Notes: a model not told the origin generated them from the letters alone. DNA of 64,000 nucleotides from Lotus japonicus (GCF_012489685.1 NC_080042.1:80171093-80235092); one strand, 5' to 3'. Positions 46,285 to 60,248 are shown, numbered from the stretch's first letter. Made by a program: numbers and translations.

Positions 46285-47280
46285 TCAACCATCAAACCGT
46301 ACACCAATGAAGACATCATCAGCTCCTTCAGTGAACTCCAATTCACCATCATCCGCATCAAGATCAAAACCAATGTCATCATCAAGACACCTTGTCATCC
46401 TGTTCCCAACAGACCTCTTAGCCACAGTCTTCACCCTCATTCTCCTCTTCCCATTCCCACCTTGCAACCCCACTCCTCCATTCCCCTGAAACACCCTCTC
46501 ACACCCTTCATTAACCACACCAACCTTCTTCCACAACCCATCACCACCACCACCACCACCAACATCATCATCGGAAATATACACAAACTGGGTGGCATTT
46601 TCAAGAACCGTGTTCTTTCCCTCACCCTCACCTCCACCCTCACCCTCCTTACCCTTCACCTCATAAAACTTCAACGGCACACTCGCACGACACCAATAGT
46701 ACTGCCGCCGCTCCTCCCCCTCAACCACCGGCTCCCCATCCTCCACCGGCGGCTTCACCGCAATGCCATGAAACGCTCTCCGGCAACTCTGACACTGCAG
46801 CGCACTGTCCTGGTACCTCTTCTCATACAAATACAAGTTCCAGCAGTAAGGACACGCAGTCCAGAACGTCTCCGTCGAGGCACCCTCCGTCGTCTCTCCG
46901 CCGCGCTGTTCAAATTCACGGTCATAAGCACCGCGCCGTTCCGGGTCGGAGAGCACGTGCCAGGCCTCACGGACACGTGCGAGGGCTTCATCGGAGAAGG
47001 GGAATTTGTCAGTACTGGTGGGGTCGAGGAGGAGGGCGAGCTTAGCGTAGTGCCGGCGGGCGAGTGCCAGGTCGAGAACAGCGTCGGAGCGGCGGAGATT
47101 GAGGACGGAGTAGAGGTCGCCGGCGGAGAGAATTTCGGCGATTGCGAGGATTTGGGGGAGGCGGTCGGAGGGTGGGAAGCGGGAGGCGAAGTCGCGGCAG
47201 GCGGAGAATTGGCGGAGGGAGAGCATGGCGGTGCATGCGGCGATCGGGTTATCGGAGCCGGGTCCTCTGGAAGTGTCCAT
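46285..47280 (-). CDS. J-like protein (DnaJ fold without HPD) with zinc ribbon
   Basis: A single-exon frame of 331 codons. Residues 55-125 look like a J domain: DLYSVLNL, a basic helix ARRHYAKLALLL, then FSDEALARVREAWHVLSDPERRGAYD. The loop that should read HPD reads L85-D86-P87, so it should not stimulate Hsp70 in the usual way. After it comes FWTACPYCWNLY and ALQCQSCRRAFHG (C143, C146, C163, C166), the zinc-ribbon pair found in a plant-specific group of DnaJ-related proteins. The C-terminal third is Gly-, Glu- and Asp-rich with a KRRMRVK patch, perhaps nuclear. The start at 47280 (MDTSRG) was preferred over one 36 codons upstream because the upstream part is not family-like. Third codon positions are GC-rich in the first 200 codons. 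Confidence 0.85.
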   Translation of the reverse strand: MDTSRGPGSDNPIAACTAMLSLRQFSACRDFASRFPPSDRLPQILAIAEILSAGDLYSVLNLRRSDAVLDLALARRHYAKLALLLDPTSTDKFPFSDEALARVREAWHVLSDPERRGAYDREFEQRGGETTEGASTETFWTACPYCWNLYLYEKRYQDSALQCQSCRRAFHGIAVKPPVEDGEPVVEGEERRQYYWCRASVPLKFYEVKGKEGEGGGEGEGKNTVLENATQFVYISDDDVGGGGGGDGLWKKVGVVNEGCERVFQGNGGVGLQGGNGKRRMRVKTVAKRSVGNRMTRCLDDDIGFDLDADDGELEFTEGADDVFIGVRFDG

Positions 47281-49738
47281 TTGCACTTTTTTTTTCTGGT
47301 GTGAGACTGTGAGGTGTGATTGTGATGTGAGGGAATGCCAACAGATATAGGGGAGAAGAGAGAAGGGTAGTTTAGTCATTTTGCTCATTTGGTCATTGCT
47401 TTATGCTTGTACATGAAGCCAGAATCTGTACTTTTTTTATTTTTTTGAATTTTCAGAATCTGTCCTTCATGATTTGATTTCATGTTTTAATTAGTGATTA
47501 ATGTTTGACCAAAAATAGATTTACTGGTTAATGAGTATTCATTATTGGTTTATTATTGTTACCATGAATGAATACTAGAGGGGTCAACAGGAGTCTCAAA
47601 ATGAAGAGATGCCTGTGGGGATCTCATATGGCAGCTTTTCACAATTTTGCAGTCTTAATTTGTTTTTGTCTTTTTCCTGAGATACTAGAGTAAAAAAATA
47701 ATTACTCATGATACACTTAAAATATCATAATTAGATAGATATATTGGTTTTAAACTGAAATCTTGAAATCGAAGATTGTACATTTCTGAAATTCTAGCAT
47801 TTTATTCCATGCAATTCCTTAAGAAATGATTAGATTATAAATTTGTAACATTTTATCAAAATTATAATTTATATTATAAATTTGAAATAAAACAGAAAAA
47901 GTTTAATGTGTACGTGTGTGGGATGGGTAGTTCACCTGATGAGTTAAGGGAAATGAATGGTATTGAAGGGTGAAGGGGCAGGGTCCCTAGTGAAAGAATT
48001 AATTTACTAACAATTAACAACTAACATTTTCTGTTTAAAAAAAAAACAACTAACAGGTTCCTATCAAAATATATCATATATATATATATATATATAAACA
48101 ATTTTAAATTTAAAAATAAATATACTGATGGTTGGTTCAAGTGGTATGTGTTTGATTCCCTTTAAGTAAGATCTCAGGTTTGGTTCAAGCGGTACGGTTG
48201 GTTCATGTGGTTGTTCCCAACTCAAACAGTATTATCTTTAGTGGAGGATGGTACCTGTTAGCACCAAAAAGTGGTACATGTTTGATTCCCTTAAGCAATG
48301 TCTATAGTTTGAATCTTATGGATGGAAACAAATCTCGTTGGCAGAATTTACCCTATCATCGTGTGAATGTTTCAACTCGAGTCAGTATCTGTATTACACA
48401 AAACAAAAAAACAAAGATTAAACCTTGAAAATAAAAATAAATCCTTTTTATTTAGGAAATCTCACACTCTCATGGATATAGTGCGAAATTCACTGTCTAT
48501 TATTGAGAGAAGAGAGAATATTGAAGATGGGCTGAATAAGGGAGTGTTGGTCACACTATGCAAGGAGATGGCTCAAATTTATATAATATAGAGTGTTGAT
48601 ATTTGTTTTGGGGGGTTTTGTTGTTGTAGTCCTATTTGTGAGAAGGTTGTTCTCATAAATCTTACCTTATTAATAATACATCTCTTTTACTGTCAAAAAA
48701 AATATTCATAGCCTTCAAACTTTCCTGACCACCTAATTCGTCATCGTCGCCACCACCTTCCTAGCACCTACTACGCCTATCTCCTATATTGAACCCACCT
48801 GCAAAACCTCTGCACCATAGTTAGCGACCTTTTTGGTGTCGTTGAGTTTCGCAACAACCATGGATGGAACCATAAAAAATGAATGAGGGGAGAAAATTAA
48901 ACAAATTAAGCAAAAGTAACAATCAACAATTGGAAGGGGCGGGATAAAAAAAACAATTAAGGGTGAATGCAATGATTAGGTACATTTTTTCTCGTACTTA
49001 TGTCTGTCCTTTGAAACAACTCAGCTTATTTGGTTGTCTTCGTTCGGGTCATCAGTCATGAACACGAAATCGAGAAGCCCAACCGAACTCGAAGGTACGG
49101 CGGCGGCGAGTGGTAGGAAGCTTTGCCCTAAATCAAATTTCTGACTGAGTCAGGTGCAAATCCTAAAATTCAATTTATATAGACACGAAAAAATGTTGTC
49201 GTTGCAATAATATATTAAAATAATTTCATTAGAAATTAATGTGTATTAAGGCTAATGCAATTCATGGCTTGCATGGAAAGGTGATCTTATAAATGTCAAA
49301 TCAAATAAAATGGAAATACTTAATTAATACTTGGAAACCAAAATCAAAATTCTTGGGTTTGGGAAGGGTTATGGTTGTCCCTCGCTCAAACCTAACTATT
49401 GACTGGGTTAAATTTATAGACCAATAACTCATTTACAAACCAAAAGTAATTCGATAATGTATTGATTTAACTAAGACGAGATTAAGTTAGTGTGAAGGGT
49501 ACTAAACGATATCTTTTATTTTCCATGAGCTCCAACACTTGTTGAGTTTCCATGTAAATATTGTCTTCTTTTCTTCCTTCTTCAAATTCTCTATATAGTC
49601 CTCTATTTGTGCAAAAGAGTTCTTGCTGAACAGTAGCGTCATCAACACTAACAATAAACTTTGCTTCAAATATTAGGAAGTGAATTGGAATGCGGTGTCG
49701 TGGAAAGAATAATTGCCTTAAAGAAAAAATGCAAAAAA
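47281..49738. other. intergenic, possible SINE-like debris
   Basis: Around 48125-48400 the sequence TTGGTTCAAGTGGTA... with TTTGATTCCCTTAAGCAA and AGTTTGAATCTTATGGATGG occurs, apparently in two overlapping copies (the TTCAAG-GGTA start is repeated at 48132 and 48183). This resembles box A and box B of a tRNA-derived SINE. An (AT)n tract lies at 48077-48096. No protein gene can be supported. Confidence 0.4.
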
Positions 49739-50040
49739 ATACTCCTTCCGGTCCTTTTTATAAGAAAACTTTGACAAAATCACACAAATCAAGGAAACTA
49801 ATATTTTTTATAAAATAAACTATTATGCTTAATTCTAATGATGTTTTTTTCCATTTAACAAGAACAATCATGCTAATTACCATAACTGTTGACAATACCT
49901 ATTGGGTGCTTGTAATTTCCCTCCAAATTTTTGCATAGGAAATATGTCTCTTTACATTGGAATGAATTATTTAACTTAATTTTATAAGAGTATTTCTTAT
50001 AAAAAGGACCAAAAAAAATCTTTAAAGTGTTTCTTATAAA
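49739..50040. mobile_element. decayed Stowaway-like MITE
   Basis: ACTCCTTCCGGTCCTTTTTATAAGAAA at the left (49740) resembles the CTCCCTCCGT end of Stowaway (Tc1/mariner) elements. An inverted partner TTTCTTATAAAAAGGACC lies at 49995-50012, and a further TTTCTTATAAAAAG follows at 50031. The right tip is lost. Confidence 0.5.
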
Positions 50041-51695
50041 AAGAATTACATTATGTATTCGTTGATTAGTTTTATTTTAATAGTCTTTAACAAATTTTAT
50101 TTTAAATTTGAAAATAAAATTTTGATATTTTATCTCTCTCCCTCATGTTCACTAAAAACAAAAACAAAAACAAAAAAAACTCATTTTTATCTTTTGCCTC
50201 TCACAATTCCACTCACTCACGACACACACATCACATCACATAACAGTTCTGATTCATTAGTACACAATCATCAGTCTCACAATCACAAATGCAAAATATA
50301 TGAGGCTTGAAAAACCTTTGTAGCCGGGAGTCACCTATATGTCATTCTTAAAAACAAAAAAAGACAAGAGAAAGAGCACAGCGGCGGACACGCACATTAA
50401 TAGGGGCAGAGCAGAGCAGAGGCGTGCCACTGTGCATCACCTTGACTTGAGCAGCAAGGGAAGCACGTTCATTGGCCAAGAGAAAATCCTACAGCCTCCA
50501 CAGACCACACTTTCATTAATTCATCTTCCCGTACACTGTCCTTCATTTTCTCCTCTACCAATCCAAACCATCATCAACTGTGCCATTCGATATGGGGAGG
50601 AGGCTAGTGTTAGTTCGGTAGAGAGAAAGACCTGGATCTATTTCAGTGTTTTTGGTATTAGTTGGAGGACCAATATGCTGCTCGGAGCAGGGAGAGGGAA
50701 GAAGAATAAAATAAGATATGGTTTGGGTGGAGAATAGAATGTAATTTTTGTTTTTTTATTTATAATTTTACTCAATTACTAATTACCCATGTGTAAATTT
50801 GTAATTGAAAAAAGTATAGCACAACTATTTCACAACTAGAATTAAGTCTCATTAAACTGTCGCCAATGGTCACCGACAAGAATCTCGAGGAAGCACAGAA
50901 CATGTTAGACTCACGAAGAATGATTGATGTCAATTTCTCATGGTAAAAAGATAGAATAATCACATTAACATTACCTTCTCTTAACCAAGATTTATTGAGA
51001 TGCTTTAATGCTTTAGATTTTCAACGACAGTTGATACCACTTCTCTTAACCAATTATTCGCTTCATTGTAGTACACAAAAAAGTTATTATCATGTCTTTT
51101 TGACAATTTATAGAATCCTACAATTTGGTTGACAAATAGGGTTATCAAATGAATTGAAATTACAATTGATACGACCGAAAACGATATATGAGTTAATAGA
51201 TGCTCTCAAATAATATTTCATTCACACTTCAATTCCACTCACCAAGAGAGAGATATGAACAAAAGAGAGAGAAGTAAGTGATATGATAGGTTATGCGACA
51301 AGAAATAAAGAGATATGAAGAAAAAGTGAGTGGAAATAAGATGAAAGATAAAGTTGGTGTGAATGAATAATTACTTGTAGCTCTCTCAACCAAACCAGCC
51401 ATGTTCATAAGAGCGATTCAAATTTTAAATTTGTTCCTAAATGGTCTCTAGATTTTTATCTTGTAATGCAGTTATGCAGAAATGCATTGCCTCAATCAGT
51501 GCACGTCTCCAGTAGTGAAGAAACCAAACACCTATCTTACTTCATTACTAAATAATAATTCGACAGGGAGAGATACAGGGAGAAGTGAAGTGACTGCTAT
51601 CCTTTTTCAAAGAAAACAAAAAAGAATCAAAATAATATGCCAACTAGTCAAGAACTTAAGAGTGAGAATTGCTTTTTGACAGTTCAATACAATTT
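50041..51695. other. intergenic, no gene supported
   Basis: A 132-codon ATG frame at 50339-50737 has no recognisable motif; its composition looks like chance. The rest is AT-rich up to the 3' UTR of the GPI gene. Confidence 0.4.
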
Positions 51696-54600
51696 TTACA
51701 TTGACTTACATGACCACTTACCGTTTTCCTTGCTACACATGGAAAAACTCTTTCTCAGCCAAAAAAGCACTATATATGTATGAATCACAGTTACAGCTAC
51801 AATAAAGACCCCAATATAAACACATGCAGTTGCAGCACAAACATAAAGGTACCTACAGAAAAATTTGATAGCTCAAGTTAGCAAGGTTAAATGATACTAT
51901 AAATATAATGTCAGAATAGATCCGTGTAACTTCAACATTAAATTCAATAAATCACAAAGGATATTTTTTTTCTATTAAGCATTCATCAATTTATAAACAC
52001 CAGATTCAAGGAAGACTCACTTGGGAGAAAAGACACTCCAAACAAATAAATGGTTCCTCATCAACAGCAAGACAATCGTGTAAGCAGTCAATAGAATAGA
52101 ATTCAGGCTCAGTGGTACTAAGCAAGGATATCCGAGAAGATCCTTGAGAATTTCTCCAGAATTTCCATCCTTGGTAACCAGTGGCTCCATTGTGACCTTG
52201 GCTGAGATGTACAGTACTAGAGAAAGAAAGAATAGCATTGGGGATGCATAAGTAATGATGAACATCAGAAGTCCTGAAAGGAAGGTGGAGTGACTTGAAA
52301 TTCCCTGCCAACGAAAAGGTAATACCTTGCTGAGAAAATAGGAACGGGCAATTTAAATCCTAAAATGCAGTGCAGAAAATAATGTGTTCTCTTAATAATA
52401 ACAAAAATAGGAGACATTACAATAAAAGCTCCAGCCACATCAATGGTAGCTAGTGTATTGCTGTTCCCAAGAGCAAAATGGCCTGCCATTCCCAGATTGT
52501 ACAGTGCAGTAATCTAAGAAACACACTGTATCAGTATTTAGATTAGCACTTTTAATTCATTCATGTACAGTTGTTATGCATCAAAGAAAAAGTATGATGT
52601 GTAGTAGGATGGGTAACATTGTCGAAGTGCATCATTAACCCGCCCCCCCCCCCCACCCATTCTATTAGCTGCATTTAGTGGGACAAACAACACTGGCATA
52701 GGGAAAGATATGTGACCGAAGTAAGATGTACTAGCTGTCATTGGTGCCTGAGAATTTAAATTGAAAAACCAATGCACCCTATTCTAATAAAGATATGACC
52801 CATTCAGTCAACTAATGATATATGTGATGTTGTAAGGATTCTGACCAAGAGGCTCATACCTAATGAAGATTAATTAGCAAACCAGAAGTCACAAAAACAA
52901 AAAAAGGGCCGTCAAGACTAAAAGTTATTTAATGGTCATATGACCACATAAAAGTCACAACACTTAATGTTTTAATCTTAGCTCTTCAAGATTAGATCTA
53001 GCTGTGAATATATTCTCCTCTCACTCTCATAAAAATGACTCTTTCTAGACACACACACACACACATATATAATCCAAGACCAATTTACCATCAAAATATA
53101 CAATAAAAATCAACATTTGTTCATGAAATCTTGCAACTAACCTCAACCCACTGCTTAGAATGTGACCTAAACGAAAAAGCAAGCATGCTGGCCAAGACTT
53201 GAACAAAGAGCAACAACAGAGGCATAGCATTAATGGGCCGTTGAAGCAACAGTTGCAGAAGACACCAAAAAGTTATGTACATGCACCCCACTATATGCAA
53301 GGAATCTTTTAATACCAAAATTGGTGTTATGTTCTTAATCTCAACAGGAACAGAGGCAGACATGTAGAAGTTCCATCTTGAGCACATTTCAGGAGTTTGC
53401 ATAGGCATCACCCATGGCAAAACCAATACAACTGTCAAAGTAGTGATTCCCAGAATGGCATAGAATATTTGTACTGATAAGGTGGCATCCTTGTTGAATG
53501 AGACAGACGTGTCCTGATGTTTCATAAAATGTTGCAATGCCAACAAACCAGACATTAACAAGCTAAACCCAATCACCATTAAAACTTTTGTTTTGGGCGG
53601 CATTGAGAACAATATAAATATGCCCAAAACAATGATCAAGATGCATGATGCTATCTTAATCAGGTTTACATATTGACTGTCAGCCTGCTCAAGCCACTTA
53701 GAAATGTCAGGAAGGTTAGTCCAATTCACACCACCTTGATGCCAGCCTTTCAAAATTCTTCCAGAAAAAATAATAAGGAACAATGAACTAATTTGACATC
53801 CAAATACATTGTTTTGTTTCCTTATTGAACTGAGATGATCATGTGCTTTGTTAAGGTCAAAAGACTGTATTGCTTTCCGGAAAAACATCAAGTTAACAGT
53901 GGATGTGAGAAAATGCCAAATGTAATGCTCTTCCTCAATCATGGAACTTGATCCCATACTAATGACAAGGGTCAGGATGCCAAACAAAATGAAAACTTCA
54001 TCCGACTTCCACGGCTTCATATAATTGTCCACGTCTTGCATCTCCCTTGCAGGAACTTGTTTGTGGATTACAAAGACAAGTCTCAGCAGTATCAAGCATG
54101 ATATGATCAAAGCAGCAACTCCAAAAGCAAGCAAGTTAATTGGTTTCTGAACAAACAAAATTGTCATGACTCATGAGAAAGAACAGAAAGAGAGAAAGCC
54201 TTTAAAGACATAAATAAGCTACCAGGCAGGATGGCAATACTCCCGCCATACTGGCTATTGATGCTCTAAACAATATTCCAGGATGGCAAGGTCAAGAAAT
54301 TTCGACACAGAAGATCATACATACATCAGTTGCTTTGTGTGACAGCCACTCACTTGCTCTGCTCAGAAATTCATGATATGCTGCAACAGTGGCCTTGTAG
54401 CCTTCTGTACTATTAGACCCAAAAAGTAAATGTCAAATAAAAATGTTCACAAACACTTCTTGTGTGATTTATATTAAACTTGGGACGAAGAATTGTCACA
54501 TACCTGGTGACTACTTCAGCTTTCCAGGCATCATGAAGAGTAGCAGCATTTAGATACAAGCAACAAAACAACTTCTCCTTGCTACCTTTGCATTCATCAA

Positions 54601-57600
54601 TTGTTGTTCCACTATTAGTAATGAAAGCATCGCATGGAAAACTTCTACAAGACAAACCAGGCATTTGTGCTTGAAGTAATCTGAATAACTGCCATGAGTT
54701 CAACTGCAGCGCCCTCAACTTTTGGTCATCTAGCTCGCCAAAGAAATCAAAGACAAAAAACGGATAAAATTACATTATTTTTCTGTTACAATATATAATA
54801 CGCTCAAAGAAACAATAAAAGAAGATGCAAAACAAGTCATATCACCTTTTTTTAGTTTGTCAGAAATACACACGTAGAGACAGAAAGAAAACTAACCGGT
54901 CTGAGAATCATCCATTTGAGAGATCAAGATACCAATATTGTTTTTCGGAATTGGCACGCCAAAAAGTAAAGCTAACGTTGGTGCAATATCAACCTGGAGT
55001 ACAATAATATAACATAAATTGCACATATACTTGACCACTTCCAACAGAGGATTTAAAATCAAATGGTTACTGTTGGTGAATGAGTCAGTGGCTTTTAATT
55101 GCATTTTAAGTTCTACATTGATAAATAAGAAATCAGGCAGGACGAAAAATTCATACAAAGCCTTAAAGGTTAGCCCCATTAGGATGTGTATGAACATAAG
55201 TTGGCCAATAAACTCTATGGAAGAAGGTTCTCTGATGACTTGCAAACTGCTTTGGGAACACATTCAAATTCAACAGTAGATAAGAAAATAATCAACATTA
55301 GTTATTCCTTTCTGCAACCACCTTTAAGCGCAAAGTATAGTTCAATTACCTGAGAAATTGTGTCATGATTGGATACTGCATGGTCAGAGGCATGGTTTCT
55401 TTGTCCAATAAAAAGAGCTAGAGAGTCTGTTTCCTCATATGAAGAACCTCCATGATTACCATTTTCAGTCATTCCATGGTCACTGACTACAACCTGTATA
55501 GCAATTTGCAGCAGACATTAATTAAAATTTTGATTTCAATTTTTAAAAGGACCTGGTGTTAGTTCTGAGTTTGTAAAAGGTTTCATTCTTGATAATAAAT
55601 AATGATTGTTTTTCGTACATTCTCACTCCTCTCTTCTTTCTCTCTTATCTAGGTTTCTTATCACTTGTGGGCTATAAATCATAACCTAACAGGTTCACAT
55701 ATGTAAATACAGCAAGTTCTGGATGCATTTTGGAACTAAATGCCTAAATAGATAAAATTCGGTAAGTAACTCTCATGTTTGTATTAATGTTTGGAGATGT
55801 CCATAGCATAATAAACAAGTCATTTGAATTCTGTAGTACATGATTTTAAGAAAGCAACAAAACGATAGTCACATACCATAAGTGTCCGCCCTTGATCATT
55901 TTCAAGATTTCGCAAGGCATTAATATGAATCATCTTCACTACTTCATCCATTTCAGAAAGCTTTGAAGCCATTAACGCACTGAAACAGTAAATGTCTTAG
56001 TGAAGCTTAGAGAACAGGATGAAATTACAAGTATAGAGCGGAGAGAGCAATCATACCTGTTCCGTCCACCAATATGTCCAATGTGATCCAAGCCTAGATA
56101 ATGAAGTATCTAAAATAAACTCAGTAAATGTGTACAAATGAAATTAAATCATCATTGAAAAGCATAATGCAATTCAGAACTAGAAAAGATTCACATTTGA
56201 CATGTGCAGTGAAATTAAGTTAATAGACTATTCTGAAATCTGAAGAACCCTTATGCTTCAAAAGGATGGAATGGAACTTGATCTTCTAAACAGCAGCATA
56301 ACACTTGACTGTCTTATTTAATCTTCACAAACTTACCAACAACAAATTTCAATACAAGGAAATCTCATCCAAGAACTCTATTTTTATGGAAATGGAAATA
56401 GTTTATTTTCCCTAAAGAAAAAAACAGTTTCCATAAACAAATTTCAGAATGCATGACTCTGAAATATTCCAAAGCCCACTTTAAAGGTTAGACAGCATGA
56501 CTACTAGAAAATAATTATTACATCCTGAACTAAAAAATATAACAGATTACACGGCACCAATATTAACCGGTATAATGATATCACTAAAACAATGTCACTT
56601 CTTTGGCCAGAAAAAGAATAAGCATGTAAGAGGGAAAGGTAAAACCTACAGATTCTATGGGCTAAGGTCCGAAGAGCATATTTTCAACCAGAAAAACAAA
56701 GGTGAGGTTAGGTAGGGAGCAAATTACGAAGTGGTCACAATTACTTACCAGAAAACTCCAATCATCTCTGCTAAGTTCATCACCAAGGTGTCGAGACACG
56801 TTCTGATCTACTTGTACAGTATCTTTAACCTATAGTAACAAGATACTTCAGAAAAACAATGTAAAATAATAGGGCTGCCTTTTCTTCATAAACATATTAC
56901 CATTGAAAGAACATAATACATAAAGAAACAAACTGCCTCATCCTTGTCCTTGACACATAAGAAATTACTAATAAGAAAGCAAATGGATATGAAAGGTCAA
57001 ATACAACTCAGTCTCTTTTATTTTCTCTTTTTGTTTTTCCAACATTGTACAAGATGAGTACGGGTCTATATAGGGGCACAAGACCATGTATATATGCTGA
57101 TATGTTTATCGAAGACTTACAAAAAAACTGCTAACACCATCATGTCTTGCAAATAAACCAGGAAATAACTTGAGCCATGTATCATCACCATGCATAACCA
57201 TTTTCCAGCCAATTTTAATGAACTGTGCTGCAACAAACAAGTAATGATGAGGTCAATAGTAGTTCACAGGGAATATAATGATATGGCCAATTTTTTCAAC
57301 ATAGTTGTGACAACTAACCAAGAAGATTGTCATCTAAAAAAGCTTGGGAGTTAAAATTGAAAGCCACATCCAGGAAACCCCCAATCGCTCCAGAAACCAT
57401 AGCCTGAAATGACAAAAAAATAATTATTATAATAAGAGATTGGAAAAGGAAAGGTAACTCATAAATCATATTCTCTCCTTTCATACTTCCAAATTTAAAC
57501 AGGAAAGGACACTAACTTTCAAACGAGGCATCGTAACTGTTGGAGCTGCTGCTATTGCATGATATCCAACAGCCATACCATTTGTCAACAGTGACTGGGT

Positions 57601-58695
57601 GTACGGCATAGCTTCCATAAAAGCCTTGCTTGGAGGCTGACCCTTCTTGCCAAGCACAAACTCTGCTGGAAGACCATCAATGACCTAAAGTAAAATGATT
57701 GTGTATGACAAATTAATTTTTATAATAATGAACCAGACCATGAACAACCCAAAACATGTAAATTACCAAATCACAGACCTCGTCAAATATGGAATTATGG
57801 CAATTGTGCGTACCATTAATACGAGTCGATCATACGAAGGAGGGATCTCAGATAATTCCTGCACAAACAACATTTTCTAAGCTTCTCAATAAGAGCAAAA
57901 CCACAGGAATCAGAATCAGAATCAGATTAAATCAATATCACCCCTTATTATGAGTAAAAACAAAAGTCTCTAAGAATGCTTCCCAAACTGAAAATTACTG
58001 CATAACATGATCCTAGTCCTACCAACATTCCCGAATGCAACCAAAACTAATCACAAAGTAAACAGGCGCCTTCCATTTAGCAAATATATACCTACTTCCT
58101 AGTTCCAACTTCAACAAACACCTCCATTTTCCATTCTAGTCCATTTTCAATATTGAAGCAATATAAATAGTAACAAAGAAATAGAATATGCTATCACACA
58201 TGAAATTTGCTATCACACATGAACCTAATTTTGAAAATTGAATGCCATGAATAAACAATCACTACCAATCTCCAATTCACCACAAATAATAATGGAATGA
58301 ATATATGCATACTACTACTGTACAATCAAACAAAGCAATGGAAAATTAGGTCTAGCAAAAAGCAACTTGCATTCAGCAGCACAAACCTGATACAAAAGCC
58401 TGAGGCGATCTGGAGGCAGAGAGGCGTCGCTGTGATTTGCAATGCCATCGCCGTCGCCGTGGCAGGTTGGGCGGCGGAAACTCTCGGGGCCACTAAAAAC
58501 AACGAAAAAGGAAGATTAATCAATGAATAATGAGTGCGGTTGCAAAATGAAGATTGGTTGCGGTTGTTACCTGTGCCCGGAGAGAATGGGTTTGACGGGG
58601 AAGAAGCCGAAGAGGAAGACGGAGAGGCCGATGAATTGGATTGAAACTGCTGCAATGGTGAAGAGTGTCAGCTTCGTGCAAGAAATCGACGACAT
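51696..58695 (-). CDS. GPI ethanolamine phosphate transferase, PIG-G/GPI7 type
   Basis: Seventeen exons: 58695-58571, 58492-58387, 57858-57814, 57684-57517, 57403-57319, 57227-57121, 56829-56749, 56109-56057, 55979-55877, 55493-55350, 54993-54897, 54729-54504, 54409-54325, 54146-53142, 52513-52421, 52304-52021, 51852-51696; 987 codons plus TAA. A signal-anchor helix (residues 8-33) precedes an ER-lumenal alkaline-phosphatase-like domain: LVLMVIDGLPAEFV (D95), APTVTMPRLKAM with the catalytic-type Thr, MHGDDTW, LHYLGLDHIGHIGG and VVVSDHGMTENGNHGG, all metal-site motifs. From exon 14 on the protein is a series of membrane helices (PIG-G/PIG-O C-terminal region). It would add ethanolamine phosphate to the second mannose of GPI precursors. 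Wording of the HIGH and SDHGM motifs fits PIG-G better than PIG-O. The smallest exon has 45 bases. Confidence 0.93.
52643..52654. repeat. C homopolymer in intron 14 of the GPI gene
   Basis: Twelve C in a row (with CCCG before and ACCC after) between exons 14 and 15 of the transferase gene. Confidence 0.8.
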
Positions 58696-59450
58696 TTTAC
58701 TACTTCAACTGTGTTCACTGTTCAGTGTGTTGTTTCTATCGGATCCAAAACGACGAAGCAGGTTTGAGTTTGAATTAAACTTGCGATGCATATGATTTTT
58801 TTTCCGCCTTTAACACTTGCTTTTATCGAGAAATTGTAATTATCTCTCTCAACAAGTATTTTTCCAGTGATTGCGCTTGTACTCTCCCCCTTACAGAATC
58901 TAGCTTGCTTACTACTTAACCAACATATTTTTAACATATTTGCACAAAGGTTTGTTGTTATACTTAGTTTTGTTATTATGGAGCAAACTTTTAAATTTAG
59001 GCTTAGAAAAAAGCCCACAATGGACAACAAGTCAGGTGCGAACTTGATATTTATAACCAGATCATACATACGTATGCAAAGCTCAACAATCCAACCCAAT
59101 TTATTTTCACCCCTACCGGCAACTAATACTTTTACATACTGCAAATTGCAATACTCAATTACTGTTATCATTATAAATAACTTTATAGAGTAATCACTAA
59201 TCAGGATAACAATAGTAAAATTAACTTCAAATGTGAATTCACATCTATATTTGAGAAAACGTAGTCTCATCTTATGACCAGTGGAAACTATTACGAGTCG
59301 TAGTGGAAACTATTACAAGCCCACGTTGGCACGTTCTATATTTGAGAAAACGTAGTCTCATCTTAATGACCAGTCGACATTGCAAGCCTAATATATTGCA
59401 GGCCAATAAGACTAATATATTGTAAGCCTAATAAGATTGTAGGTCAATCA
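58696..59450. other. promoter side of the GPI gene; local duplication
   Basis: A stretch of about 38 bases containing TATATTTGAGAAAACGTAGT occurs at 59247 and again near 59338, followed by GTGGAAACTATTAC repeats (59281, 59303). These are decayed tandem repeats directly upstream of the Helitron. No gene seen. Confidence 0.45.
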
Positions 59451-60248
59451 TCTATATACTTTAGAAAAGAGGAAGACTGTGAGCTCCACCTCCATGACTT
59501 GGCACTTCAAGAATTACTCTCCAACACCCCCTTCTTTACATGACAAGTGTCACCTTCTGATTGTTTTGGACCAAAATAATAGAAGCCCAATTTAATTTTA
59601 GTTTTTTAATGGAGGCCCAATAATCAAATCTTAATGATTATGTTTTTATGGTTTATGACTCTTAATTTATTGCATTCAAAATAATTCCAGCTCTGTGTAA
59701 GCATGGAAAAATTGAATTACTTGACTTCTTTTGCAACCAATAAAAACTGAATAATTTTCCTAATATGTTTTAAATGAAATTGAATGCAAAATGTGTAAAT
59801 GCATTGACCAAATCATTATTACAATAAAATTAAGTGGTGGTGTACGCATAACATTGAATAAAAAAATTGAAGGCATATTGTGTAAAGAGAATAATTTCAT
59901 TGACCAAAATGCCCCGATATGCTATTCATATTTAAATCATTCCTTATTTAAAATGGTGGAATTAATGAAAATTACATGGAAAATTTGAATTCTGTCAAAT
60001 ATACATTTAATGCTCTGCGTTTAATCGTGACAAGCAAAAGTCAAGAATGAATATGGAGCTTCAATTCCGCATATAATTATTTTTTCGTTACAAACTAATC
60101 TCTTCGTTACTTTTTTTTTAAATCCTTTTTTAAGATGAATATACCAGTAACCCTAATTCTCAAATTCCTATATAAATCACCTCATGGTATTCTTCAATTT
60201 CATCATTTTTTCCCACCAACTATTGGTTTTGAAATATACTTTGTTCGA

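Noticed and set aside
46105..47304. 399-codon plus-strand frame opposite the J-like gene
   Set aside because: It mirrors the GC-rich codons of the minus-strand gene, shows no domain and lacks a sensible N-terminus.
50339..50737. 132-codon ATG frame
   Set aside because: No recognisable motif, no neighbour exons with splice consensus, and amino-acid order typical of noncoding DNA. Transcript data could change this.
58722..59270. 182-codon minus-strand frame upstream of the GPI gene
   Set aside because: It overlaps the promoter and first leader of the GPI gene and local repeats, and has no motif.
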